Counted from the stretch's first letter, positions 16,373 through 23,000 are shown. The stretch is 64,000 bases of DNA from JBDTSW01 sp963758845 (GCA_963758845.1 CAVWWX010000002.1:2542001-2606000); one strand, 5' to 3'. Numbers and translations: made by a program. Notes: generated from the letters alone by a model not told the origin.

Positions 16373-16468
16373 CTATTCGGACAGCCCGGAGGCTTCGAGG
16401 GCGGCGGCCCGGGTTTCGCATCCCTGAACCTCGATCTTCCCGTCGAGAAGCCTGAAAGGACCCGAACG
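16373..16468 (-). pseudogene. C-terminal remnant of an NTF2-like gene
   Basis: Read from the stop backwards, the frame gives GPFRLLDGKIEVQGCETR then AAALEASGLSE. That is the last strand and tail of an NTF2-like protein. The rest of the gene is missing: hairpin A, which in the intact copy precedes the start, lies only 18 bases upstream. It looks like an internal deletion that joined leader and tail. Confidence 0.65.
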
Positions 16469-16485
16469 GGTCGCAACGCACGTAT

Positions 16486-16527
16486 CGCTTTCCATGCAAA
16501 GCGCTTAGGCGCCTCTCGTCCAAAGCG
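16486..16527 (-). repeat. hairpin repeat pair B-A
   Basis: On the minus strand B is at 16527-16510 (imperfect stem) and A at 16503-16486 (perfect CGCTTTGCATGGAAAGCG), with a six-base spacer. It lies 143 bases beyond the ANTAR gene, in the opposite orientation. Confidence 0.7.
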
Positions 16528-16809
16528 GGCATTTCGGCAGGGGCGTACACAACTGGTCACGCTTCCCCGTTCACGCGCCATAGCGAGAGCAGCGAGCGTC
16601 ATCCGCCCGAAGTGGGCTTCCGAGAGTCGCGCCCAGGTGGAACGACGTTTGAGCGAGCGCGCGCTCCGTCGATCCGGGTCCACATGTCAATCCGTCGAGC
16701 GCGCTAATCGATCCGCCGCCGCCGGTCGATCTAAGCCACAACCAAGCGGCATCGGGCGGACCCGTCGCAACACGGGAATGTGCGGCCGCCGGCACCACGG
16801 GAGGCTGTC
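16528..16809. other. no gene seen
   Basis: These 282 bases hold no frame with protein-like composition and no repeat I can recognise; they form the leader region of the gene at 16810. Confidence 0.4.
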
Positions 16810-17100
16810 ATGAGAAATCAGAAGCTGTGCGTGACGATTGGCACGGTGGCCGCGGTGTATCTGTCCGCGCTCGCTCCCGCGGGCCAGGCGGATACCGTCT
16901 GCAACGAGGCGGAGAACTCGCACCGCGGCGGCTATGTCGTCTCGGAGGGGATCGTCGACCCCGTCCCGCCCGCGTTCCTCCGCGAGGGTGGTTCGCAGAT
17001 GACGGTGGGCAACGACAACGCCGTGGGCCTGGACAACGCGGCGGATCGTTCGCCCGCGCTGCGCCAGTGCGAGCAAGACGGCGGACCCGATCCCACCTGA
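16810..17100 (+). CDS. small secreted protein of unknown function
   Basis: The protein has 96 residues. Residues 1-26 form a signal peptide (MRNQKLCVTIGTVAAVYLSALAPAGQA), and the mature part starts near DTVCNEAENSHRGGYVVSEGI. The mature protein has two Cys residues (near its start and end) that could form one disulfide. The ribosome site GGGAGG is five bases from the ATG. No family recognised. Confidence 0.7.
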   Translation: MRNQKLCVTIGTVAAVYLSALAPAGQADTVCNEAENSHRGGYVVSEGIVDPVPPAFLREGGSQMTVGNDNAVGLDNAADRSPALRQCEQDGGPDPT

Positions 17101-17267
17101 GCCTCGGGTCCCTTCGCAGCGCAGCACCACGAGGGGCCGTGGAATACGGCTACGCATTCAGGCGGAGCCCCCAGACAGTCGTTGGGGGTGCCCGCGTGGA
17201 AATAGGGACGTGGGCCTACCCCGCCCCGTAGCGGTCCGGCCCACCCGGAAGTCACGCGGAAGTTGTC

Positions 17268-17310
17268 CGCTTCCCATGCAAAGCGACCTAGTCGCTTTTC
17301 GTCCTAAGCG
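17268..17310 (-). repeat. hairpin repeat pair B-A
   Basis: On the minus strand B (17310-17293, loop GGACGA, stem with one mismatch) begins seven bases after the stop of the gene at 17318, and A (17285-17268) follows after seven bases. This copy follows a gene that is not NTF2-like, so the repeat is not tied to that family. Confidence 0.7.
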
Positions 17311-17317
17311 GTACCCC

Positions 17318-17581
17318 CTACGCCTCGACCAGCGTCACGAGCGTCTCGGGGCGAACACCGTCGTATTTCATCGCCTCCGCGGCCTCGTCGGTCTGCAGGC
17401 TTTGCTCAAACGTCTCGAGGTCCGAGACGCCATCGAAGATCAGTCCGACCCTGTTCGGGTTCTCGGGATCACGGAACGTCCGCACCGTGATCCCCATCGG
17501 GCCGAAGAGCTCGTCTCGCTTCGGCGACGCCGCCCAGTGGTCAACGTCGTCTACTTCATGGAACACAAGCAGCGTCGCCAT
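17318..17581 (-). CDS. small ferredoxin-fold protein, function unknown
   Basis: The protein has 87 residues from the ATG at 17581, which has GGACGAGG upstream; a longer start at 17602 adds only seven residues. The sequence MATLLVFHEVDDVDHWAASPKRDELFGPMGI, then GLIFDGVSDLETFEQSL and GVRPETLVTLVEA, fits a small dimeric alpha/beta barrel. Proteins with this pattern occur widely in actinobacteria without a known role. Confidence 0.7.
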   Translation of the reverse strand: MATLLVFHEVDDVDHWAASPKRDELFGPMGITVRTFRDPENPNRVGLIFDGVSDLETFEQSLQTDEAAEAMKYDGVRPETLVTLVEA

Positions 17582-17689
17582 CTTTAGCCTCGTCCTTCTC
17601 ACAGCCGTGGGCTGTGTGTTGTCTGTTTTGACCGCCGACCCTACCGCGCAGGGGTCGTGGGCAATCGGGCGGCTCGGGGCCGGAAGCTC

Positions 17690-17707
17690 CGCTTTTCGTC
17701 CTAAGCG
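17690..17707 (-). repeat. hairpin B, solo
   Basis: Directly abuts the stop codon at 17708-17710 with no spacer. No A hairpin follows within 50 bases. Confidence 0.6.
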
Positions 17708-17794
17708 CTACTCCGACAGCCCCGCGGCTTTGAGGCCATCGCGAAACTTCGCCAGCGCGGTAGGGTCCGCAGTCAAGCCGTCCGCGGGCAAGCG
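17708..17794 (-). pseudogene. tail of a gene ending in AAGLSE
   Basis: The frame reads LPADGLTADPTALAKFRDGL then KAAGLSE and stop. The last six residues match the NTF2-like tails, but the rest does not, so this is either another family or a heavily altered remnant. No start codon with ribosome site is visible. Confidence 0.4.
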
Positions 17795-17821
17795 CGCGGG
17801 CGCTAATAGGGAGGAACCGGC

Positions 17822-17881
17822 ATGTACATCAGCATCGGCGCAGCGATTCTGATCATCATCATCCTGATCCTCATCCTCTAG
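17822..17881 (+). CDS. 19-residue hydrophobic peptide
   Basis: The frame MYISIGAAILIIIILILIL has a strong ribosome site (AGGGAGG) at the right distance. Sixteen of its 19 residues are hydrophobic, enough to span the membrane once. Isoleucine is coded by ATC/ATT throughout, in a region otherwise full of Arg/Ala/Gly codons, which argues against chance. Such single-span micro-peptides can act on membrane complexes or be toxic; no role is shown here. Confidence 0.5.
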   Translation: MYISIGAAILIIIILILIL

Positions 17882-18264
17882 CCGTAGTTGTGGCTGCTGT
17901 GGACCACGCTCTGGCGGAGCCCTGGGCTCCCTAACGGTCGTTCACGGCCCCCTCGCGTATGAACACTCCATACCCCTTCCGATGGCGCCGCTGAAATCGT
18001 CCGGGTGGCTTAGTCGCTTCTCGTCCGGGCGGCCTCCCGACCAGGACGAGACCACCCTTGGGAGCAGCTCAGGTGCTCAGAGGCTCGGCCGTCGCCAAGC
18101 CTGCGGAACCTCGATCGCGTTGTGTCTTGACTCCAGCAGTACTCTGAGAGAAGGGTCAACTGCTCCCGGATCGGGCAGTGGCCTTCGTGTAGGTACGGGC
18201 ACCGCCGGCCTTCGCAGGGGTTCTGGCGGGACTCCCGGTCACTTCGCGGACCGAAGGAGGAGTC
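17882..18264. other. no intact gene; degenerate hairpin B at 18015-18032
   Basis: The 18 bases from 18015 keep the CGCTTCTCGTCC part of hairpin B (minus-strand orientation) and the TTAGT spacer before it, but the stem partner has decayed to GGGCGG. Nothing else is recognised in these 383 bases. Confidence 0.4.
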
Positions 18265-18473
18265 ATGTATTCGCACTGTCCTCGCTGTCGCTTTACAAGG
18301 CGTCTTTATGCGCGCGCTTGAGCGGAGGTAGTTGTCCTCGCTGTCTGACTCAGGATGGCGCGCGGGTCGAGCTCCTTGAGCTTGAAACCAGGCCTCTCTT
18401 CGTATCGCCACTGCGAGGATCTGGTTTCGCCACCAAGGTTGGAAAAGAGCTTCGCCGCACGTCTACGCGGTGA
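18265..18473 (+). pseudogene. frameshifted small zinc-ribbon gene
   Basis: An excellent ribosome site (GAAGGAGG) precedes MYSHCPRCRFTRRLYARA then stop. One frame over, the sequence continues GGSCPRCLTQDGARVELLELE up to a stop at 18473. Joined, this gives a two-CxxC zinc ribbon like the gene at 10287. The shift lies around 18300-18320. It may be a real lesion or a sequence error. Confidence 0.55.
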
Positions 18474-18502
18474 GATCGAGCAGCGCGAGGCTGTTAGGCG
18501 AC

Positions 18503-18538
18503 AAAGCGGCCCCCCCTTCCCCGGAGGGGGGCCGCTTT
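18503..18538. terminator. strong GC hairpin with T-run
   Basis: The stem AAAGCGGCCCCCC pairs with GGGGGGCCGCTTT and is followed by CGTCG. It follows the zinc-ribbon pseudogene by 29 bases. Confidence 0.7.
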
Positions 18539-18561
18539 CGTCGCGTGCCCTCGTGATGTTG

Positions 18562-18579
18562 CGCTTTCCATGCAAAGCG
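18562..18579 (-). repeat. hairpin A, solo
   Basis: Perfect copy of A on the minus strand; the stem extends one more pair (18561 with 18580). It is the last copy of the hairpin repeats going right. Confidence 0.65.
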
Positions 18580-18708
18580 CATATGTGGTCGTGGTTCCGA
18601 AGGCGCCTCGCCACAACCTCGGGGGCGCAATCGTCACACCGTGCGTGGCCCAGAACGGGCAGGACGGCGGTGGAGCGGGGCGAAAGCTGGGGCGCGGCGA
18701 CTCAAAGA

Positions 18709-18738
18709 CGAAATCCCGCTGCGAAGAGCGGGATTTCG
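18709..18738 (-). terminator. hairpin next to a tRNA-Glu fragment
   Basis: The 12-bp perfect stem (18709-18720 with 18727-18738) has loop GCGAAG. It sits in the same place relative to the tRNA fragment as the terminator at 21134-21158 does to the intact tRNA-Glu gene, so tRNA end and terminator were copied or captured together. Confidence 0.65.
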
Positions 18739-18761
18739 AGGCACCGCTACGGGGATTCGAA
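18738..18761 (-). repeat. tRNA-Glu 3'-end fragment (possible att site)
   Basis: Twenty-four bases are identical to 21160-21183, covering the acceptor 3' strand and most of the T arm of tRNA-Glu, in the same orientation. The rest of a tRNA cannot be found upstream of it on the minus strand. A perfect 18-bp palindrome lies just beyond, at 18783-18800. Confidence 0.7.
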
Positions 18762-18903
18762 TTGCCGGACCTGCCGCATTGTCAAGCGGGATCCCGCTTG
18801 GGAAAGCGGAGTCAGCGGTCGCTTGGGGTCGCCTCGGGTCGTCGACTAGGAGGATCATTGTCCCGCCGTTGTCCCGCCGTGTTCCGGCCGTTGCCCGCCT
18901 GGG

Positions 18904-18972
18904 CGATCGTGCCGCCTCTAGGGCTTCTTCGCGCCCCGCTCGAACGCGCCCGCGTCGCAGTGCGGGCCCTTC
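18904..18972. repeat. 69-bp direct repeat, copy 1 (end of the beta-helix gene)
   Basis: Matches 20391-20459 with one mismatch (T at 18961, C at 20448). It contains the last 18 codons of the beta-helix gene (HCDAGAFERGAKKP) and 14 bases beyond its stop. Confidence 0.9.
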
Positions 18973-20363
18973 GGGCGCTTGAACCCACGCTGGTCCTCGC
19001 CGTCCGTGGCGTCCTTGCACTTGCCCTTCGGCACGAGGTTCTTGGCGTCCGAGGTGGGCTGGATCGAGATCGTCTGCGTCGGGCCCCCGTTGTCGCCGAA
19101 AACGTCGAGGCCGGGATCGCCGCCTTCGACGTCCGAACCCAGGAACTGGCACTGGGCGTCGATCGACTCGCTGACGTTGAAGCCGGTGGAGGTGACGGTG
19201 TCGCCCACGCAGGGATCGGTTGCGTCGTCGATTATCGAGCCGAAGAGGCGGAGGGTGCCGTTGTTTGACTGGAGGGTGTCCCCCTCCTCGGAGGCCTGGT
19301 TGGAGTCGAACGTCGTGTGCAGGATGTCAACGGTGTCACTGCCGCCGTACACCGCGCCGCCGATGCCGTCGTCGTCCCCGGGGCCGCCGGCGCGGTTGTC
19401 GAAGAAGGTGCTGTTGGCGATCAAGAGCGCGCCGGAGCCCACGTAGATCCCGCCCCCGTTCTCCTGCGCGTTGTCGGTGGATGCCGTGGCCGTGTTGCCC
19501 CGAACCACCGACCGGCGCAGCACGGTCTGCTGCTGTCCGTCGCCGGCGTAGATGGCTGCCCCCAGCGCGTGGTTCCCGGCCCCGCTGGCCTCCGCGCTGG
19601 AGCCCTGCAGGACGCTGTCGAAGATCTTGAGGTCGCTCCCGGCGTGGAAGATGACGCCCCCATGGGCACTACCGGAGGTGGAATCGACGCCACTCAGCTG
19701 CATCGTCGTTCGCTCGATCCGTGCCGAGCCCCCGATCCCGATCGCGAGGCTACCGCCGTTTGCCGTGGCGTCGTTTGACTCGAACAGCCCCTTCGAGATC
19801 GTCGCCTTCGAGAAGTTCCCAACGCTGATGCCGCCGCCAACTGCGGCGTCGCCTGACCCGACGTCGGTGTCGTTGAGGGTGAGCTTGGCGAGCTCGACGC
19901 GGATGTTGCCCCCTTGGGCGTCGGGGGTATCGAACGAGGTCACGTCGCCGCCGCTGACGCGCATACCGGTCAGCGTGACCCTGGGGCCGAATATGTCGAA
20001 GACGCGGTCGTCGCCGTTCTGGGAGACGGTGGTCTCGCCCGGGCCCTTCCCCTCGATCGCCACCGGCCCGTTCTGAAGGAAGTCGAAGTCGCCGCTTGCG
20101 TTGAGGTCCTCGTTCGAGGAGTTGACGATCGTGTACTGCTGAGCCTTCAGCTTGATCGTGTCGAGGGAGCCCTGCCCCTTGGCGCACCCGCTGATCGCCT
20201 GGTTGTCGTTGGCGGACTCGACCGCCTCGCGCAGCGCGCAATCCCCGTCGTCGTTCAGCTCGTCGTTGGTGACGTCGACGTTGATCGTCGCCGCGCCGGC
20301 GGGCACCGCCAGGGTGCAGAACGCGGCCGCGACAGCCAAGAGAACGAGGAATCGGCCCACCAT
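18918..20363 (-). CDS. secreted CSLREA-type right-handed beta-helix protein
   Basis: The protein has 481 residues from the ATG at 20363. Residues 1-24 form a signal peptide (VGRFLVLLAVAAAFCTLAVPAGA). Residues 25-60 are the CSLREA-type domain (TINVDVTNDELNDDGDCALREAVESAN). The rest consists of short repeats with GG, N and S at turns (GGGISVG, GNTATAS, ENGGGIYVGSGALLIANSTFFDN), typical of a right-handed parallel beta-helix, ending in the conserved DQRGFKRP...CDAGAFE segment. Such proteins are surface-exposed or secreted and may bind or cut polysaccharide; no catalytic site is evident. It is bounded on both sides by a 69-bp repeat of its own 3' end. Confidence 0.88.
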   Translation of the reverse strand: MVGRFLVLLAVAAAFCTLAVPAGAATINVDVTNDELNDDGDCALREAVESANDNQAISGCAKGQGSLDTIKLKAQQYTIVNSSNEDLNASGDFDFLQNGPVAIEGKGPGETTVSQNGDDRVFDIFGPRVTLTGMRVSGGDVTSFDTPDAQGGNIRVELAKLTLNDTDVGSGDAAVGGGISVGNFSKATISKGLFESNDATANGGSLAIGIGGSARIERTTMQLSGVDSTSGSAHGGVIFHAGSDLKIFDSVLQGSSAEASGAGNHALGAAIYAGDGQQQTVLRRSVVRGNTATASTDNAQENGGGIYVGSGALLIANSTFFDNRAGGPGDDDGIGGAVYGGSDTVDILHTTFDSNQASEEGDTLQSNNGTLRLFGSIIDDATDPCVGDTVTSTGFNVSESIDAQCQFLGSDVEGGDPGLDVFGDNGGPTQTISIQPTSDAKNLVPKGKCKDATDGEDQRGFKRPKGPHCDAGAFERGAKKP

Positions 20364-20390
20364 CACGGTCACTGTAACCGCGCGGCGGGC

Positions 20391-20459
20391 CGATCGTGCC
20401 GCCTCTAGGGCTTCTTCGCGCCCCGCTCGAACGCGCCCGCGTCGCAGCGCGGGCCCTTC
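20391..20459. repeat. 69-bp direct repeat, copy 2
   Basis: Second copy of the beta-helix gene's 3' end, 28 bases upstream of that gene's start. It supplies the last codons of the ORF at 20405-21022. Confidence 0.9.
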
Positions 20460-21022
20460 TGCTCTGAATCCTTGATCCCCGATTCGCGCCAGGCGGCGAT
20501 GCCGCGAAAGGGCCCCTCGAGGAGGAACAGGAAGCGCGTGCCGTAGCGCTGGGCGACATTGCGATCGAGGGAAACTCCCCAAAGCGGCATCGTGATCTCG
20601 CCTGATCGCAGAACCTCCAGGATCTGCAGGTCCTGCTCCTTGCCCTTCAAGCCGCGGCCGGCGACGTCGATGCCTTCGGGGAGAGCGGCCCCGCGCCACT
20701 CCGCCGCGGTCTGCGGGCGCGAGCGCCCTACTGCGCTCAGGAGGGTCCTCGCGCGATCGAGCATGGCTGGATCCGCGCGAGCGGCCTCTTCATGAGCCGT
20801 TATGAAGTCGGCCTGGAAATAGTGGGGAATCCCGCTCACGACCCGTGCGGCACCTCGAAGCCGCGAGGAACCGTCGCGTCCCGACTGCCACACCGCACAA
20901 ACCTCCCGGAGTTCTTCTTGACCAGCCGGCCCGCCTCGATGTGGTTCGTCGCTAAGCGTCAATGCGGCTTCTCCGAACGCGGGGATGACCTTAGAGCTTG
21001 ACGCTGGAGGGAGTTCGTCCAC
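20405..21022 (-). pseudogene. truncated ADP-ribosyltransferase-like ORF fused to a foreign tail
   Basis: The frame has 205 codons. Residues about 95-185 resemble an R-S-E type ADP-ribosyltransferase: WRGAALPEG for the first Arg motif, then a helix (DLQILEVLRSGEITM), WGVSLDRNVAQRYG in place of the S-T-S strand, and FLFLLEGPFRGIAAW. Just where the ExE/QxE catalytic motif is expected (KDSEQ), the sequence switches to KGPRCDAGAFERGAKKP, the end of the neighbouring beta-helix protein. The catalytic Glu is therefore probably lost. The N-terminal third is less protein-like and the start is uncertain. The family call rests on motif order only. Confidence 0.5.
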
Positions 21023-21133
21023 CGGGGTCTACCCGGCCGGAGGGAGTTTGGGGGCAGCGATCGCGCGGTCAGCGATCGTCTTCTGCGCGGAGCATTGTCC
21101 CGTCAGCTGTCCCGCGGACGCCTCTCGAACGAC

Positions 21134-21158
21134 GAAACCCGCCTGGGAGGCGGGTTTC
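21134..21158 (-). terminator. terminator of tRNA-Glu
   Basis: Perfect 11-bp stem (21134-21144 with 21148-21158), three-base loop, starting six bases after the tRNA 3' end on the minus strand and followed by GTCGTTCG. Confidence 0.8.
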
Positions 21159-21163
21159 TGAGG

Positions 21164-21236
21164 CACCGCTACGGGGATTCGAACCCCGGTTTCCGGACTG
21201 AGAATCCGGCGTCCTAGTCCCCTAGACGATAGCGGC
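21164..21236 (-). tRNA. tRNA-Glu (anticodon CTC)
   Basis: The 73 bases fold as a tRNA: acceptor GCCGCTA with TAGCGGT (one G-U), D arm GTCTAGGGGACTAGGAC typical of tRNA-Glu, anticodon stem CCGGA/TCCGG with loop TTCTCAG, and T arm CGGGG/CCCCG with TTCGAAT. The discriminator is G and no CCA is encoded. Its 3' end is repeated at 18738 and 2114, so it is a probable integration target. Confidence 0.93.
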
Positions 21237-21287
21237 AGGTTCGCGGCGATCTTAGCAACGGGACGCCTGAGATCCGGCGTCGAAAAG

Positions 21288-21371
21288 TGCGGCTGGAGGG
21301 AGTCGAACCCCCACGTCCTTTCGGACAATACGACCTGAACGTATCGCGTCTGCCAGTTCCGCCACAGCCGC
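21288..21371 (-). tRNA. tRNA-Leu (anticodon CAG)
   Basis: The 84 bases form a class II tRNA: acceptor GCGGCTG with CAGCCGC, anticodon loop TTCAGGT, a long variable arm (GTCCGAAAGGAC), and T arm GGGGG/CTCCC-type pairing with TTCGACT. The discriminator is A, with no encoded CCA; CTTTTCG follows. It lies 51 bases upstream of tRNA-Glu on the same strand. Confidence 0.92.
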
Positions 21372-21396
21372 GTGACAGTTGTGCAACTTTAGTGAC

Positions 21397-21630
21397 TCAG
21401 GCCTTGAGGCCGACGTGCTGGCGCATTTGCGCAACGCTGCCTCGGCGGTTGATCCGCACGTCCCAGAGGCCGCGCCGACTCCCATTGAGCCGGTAGCCCC
21501 GGATCCCCACGAGCTCGCAGGCCCAGGTGAACAGTCGTGCGATGTCCTCGGACTTGTTGGCGAAGTCGTAGGTGCCTAGACGCGTACGCCTGCCCGCCTT
21601 CCCGCCGTGGAGTCCGTAAGACTCATAGGG
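21397..21630 (-). pseudogene. C-terminal fragment of a LAGLIDADG-type homing-endonuclease-like protein
   Basis: Seventy-seven codons ending at 21397 read SYGLHGGKAGRRTRLGTYDF, then ANKSEDIARLFTWACELVGI and a final INRRGSVAQMRQHVGLKA. The pattern F-N-x-S-x-DI-x-x-L-F-x-x-x-C-x-x-L-G-I followed by a basic strand and a short V-G-x-K end is that of the second half of actinobacterial LAGLIDADG-like proteins. The first half is absent: upstream lies the patatin gene on the other strand. It is probably a relic of a mobile element beside the tRNA genes. Confidence 0.55.
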
Positions 21631-21655
21631 CGATGTCTCGCCGGGGAGTGACGTA

Positions 21656-22717
21656 ATGAGGGTCGGCTTGGTCCTCGGGGCTGGGGGCATCCAGGGCGGG
21701 GCCTGGCTGACCGGTGGGCTCGACGCCCTGGCCCGCGAGACCGGCTGGGACCCGGCCACGGCCGACGTGATCGTCGGCACCTCGGCGGGGTCGATGATCG
21801 GCTCCCTCGTGGCCTCGGGCCTCCCACCCTGGTTCATGGTCGCCCACTCCGCGGGCGAGGTCTTCGACGACGTCGTCGACGCCACGGGCCGCCCCGCCGC
21901 CGAGGCCGACCGGGCCGCCGGCGCGATCTACAACCTCGAACCGGCGATGCCGCCGATCGGCCCCGGGTCGTGGGAGCTGGCGTTCCGCGTCCTGACCGGC
22001 CCACGCCGCTACCCGCCCGCCGCGGCATTCGCCGGTTGGCTCCCGCGGGGCTTCATCTCGACCGACCCGCTCAAGGACATCGTCCGCCGCGTGGTGCCCG
22101 AGGGCTGGTCGCCGCACCAGAACCTGTGGGTCGTCGCCTGCGACTACGCCACCGGCAGGCGCGTCCCGTTCGGGCGCCCCGGGTCGCCTCAGGCAGAGCT
22201 CACCGACGCGGTCGCCGCCTCGTGCGCGATCCCCGGCTTCTACTACCCCGTCGAGATCGGCGGCCGGCGCTACGTGGACGGCGGCATGTACTCGACGTCC
22301 AACCTCGACATCGTCCGCCACGAGGACCTCGACGTCGTGATCTGCCTGAACCCAACCTCCTCGCTTCACCCCACCCGCGCCTGGAACCCGGGCGAGTGGG
22401 TGGCGCGCGCCGTCCGCAGCGGCACCGGCCGGCGCCTGGGATCGGAGGCGCGCAAGCTGCGCGAGCGCGGGACCCAGGTGGTGCTGGTCCAGCCCACCAA
22501 GGAGGATCTGGACGCGATGGGGCCGAATCTGATGAGCCGCCGCAACCGCCAGCGCACGATCGAGGTGGCCCAGACCACGGTCGCCGAGCAGCTCCGCACA
22601 CCCGCGAACCGGGAGGCGCTGGCGGCCCTCCCGGCGGGGCGCCCGGAGAAGATCGAACGGCCCGCCGCACCCCCCTCTGAGTGGCCCGGACTGCTGGAGC
22701 TCGCAGGCGGGTCCTGA
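21656..22717 (+). CDS. patatin-like phospholipase
   Basis: The protein has 353 residues with the patatin motifs in order: oxyanion loop GAGGIQGG (about residues 8-15), nucleophile elbow GTSAGS (42-47), and the catalytic Asp in YVDGGMYSTSN (about 205). Length and order match bacterial patatins, which hydrolyse acyl chains of membrane lipids in the cytoplasm or after export; there is no signal peptide. The C-terminal region is helical and charged. It stands alone downstream of the tRNA genes. Confidence 0.92.
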   Translation: MRVGLVLGAGGIQGGAWLTGGLDALARETGWDPATADVIVGTSAGSMIGSLVASGLPPWFMVAHSAGEVFDDVVDATGRPAAEADRAAGAIYNLEPAMPPIGPGSWELAFRVLTGPRRYPPAAAFAGWLPRGFISTDPLKDIVRRVVPEGWSPHQNLWVVACDYATGRRVPFGRPGSPQAELTDAVAASCAIPGFYYPVEIGGRRYVDGGMYSTSNLDIVRHEDLDVVICLNPTSSLHPTRAWNPGEWVARAVRSGTGRRLGSEARKLRERGTQVVLVQPTKEDLDAMGPNLMSRRNRQRTIEVAQTTVAEQLRTPANREALAALPAGRPEKIERPAAPPSEWPGLLELAGGS

Positions 22718-22802
22718 GCACGCCCGCCGCAAGACGGGAGCACGCGCCAGCGGTATAGGGTGGCGACGCTGATAGCACCCCCCACACCAGTCAGGAGTAG
22801 GC

Positions 22803-23000
22803 ATGGCAACCGGAACGGTGAAGTGGTTCAACGACGAGAAGCGCTACGGCTTCATCACGCCTGATGAGGGCGGCAAGGATCTCTTCGTTCACCAGAGCGG
22901 GATCGCTCAGGGCAGCACCCTCGAGGAGGGCGCGAAGGTGTCCTACGACGCCGAGGATTCGGACCGCGGCCCGAAGGCCGTCAACGTCGCGCCCGCCTAG
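22803..23000 (+). CDS. cspA: cold-shock protein (CspA family)
   Basis: The 65-residue protein is a single cold-shock domain: GTVKWFNDEKRYGFITP (RNP1 KRYGFI) and DLFVHQSGI (RNP2 DLFVH). It binds single-stranded nucleic acid and loosens RNA structure. Length is that of stand-alone Csp proteins. Ribosome site AGGAG is five bases from the ATG; the 85-base leader may carry its own control signals. Confidence 0.96.
   Translation: MATGTVKWFNDEKRYGFITPDEGGKDLFVHQSGIAQGSTLEEGAKVSYDAEDSDRGPKAVNVAPA

Noticed and set aside
18783..18800. Perfect 18-bp palindrome CAAGCGGGATCCCGCTTG
   Set aside because: Could be an operator or recombinase site beside the tRNA fragment, but there is one copy only and no linked regulator or recombinase.
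2101..21300. Search for an integrase, transposase or phage genes in the proposed island
   Set aside because: No tyrosine or serine recombinase, transposase or phage structural gene was recognised, so I do not call this a prophage or an intact integrative element.
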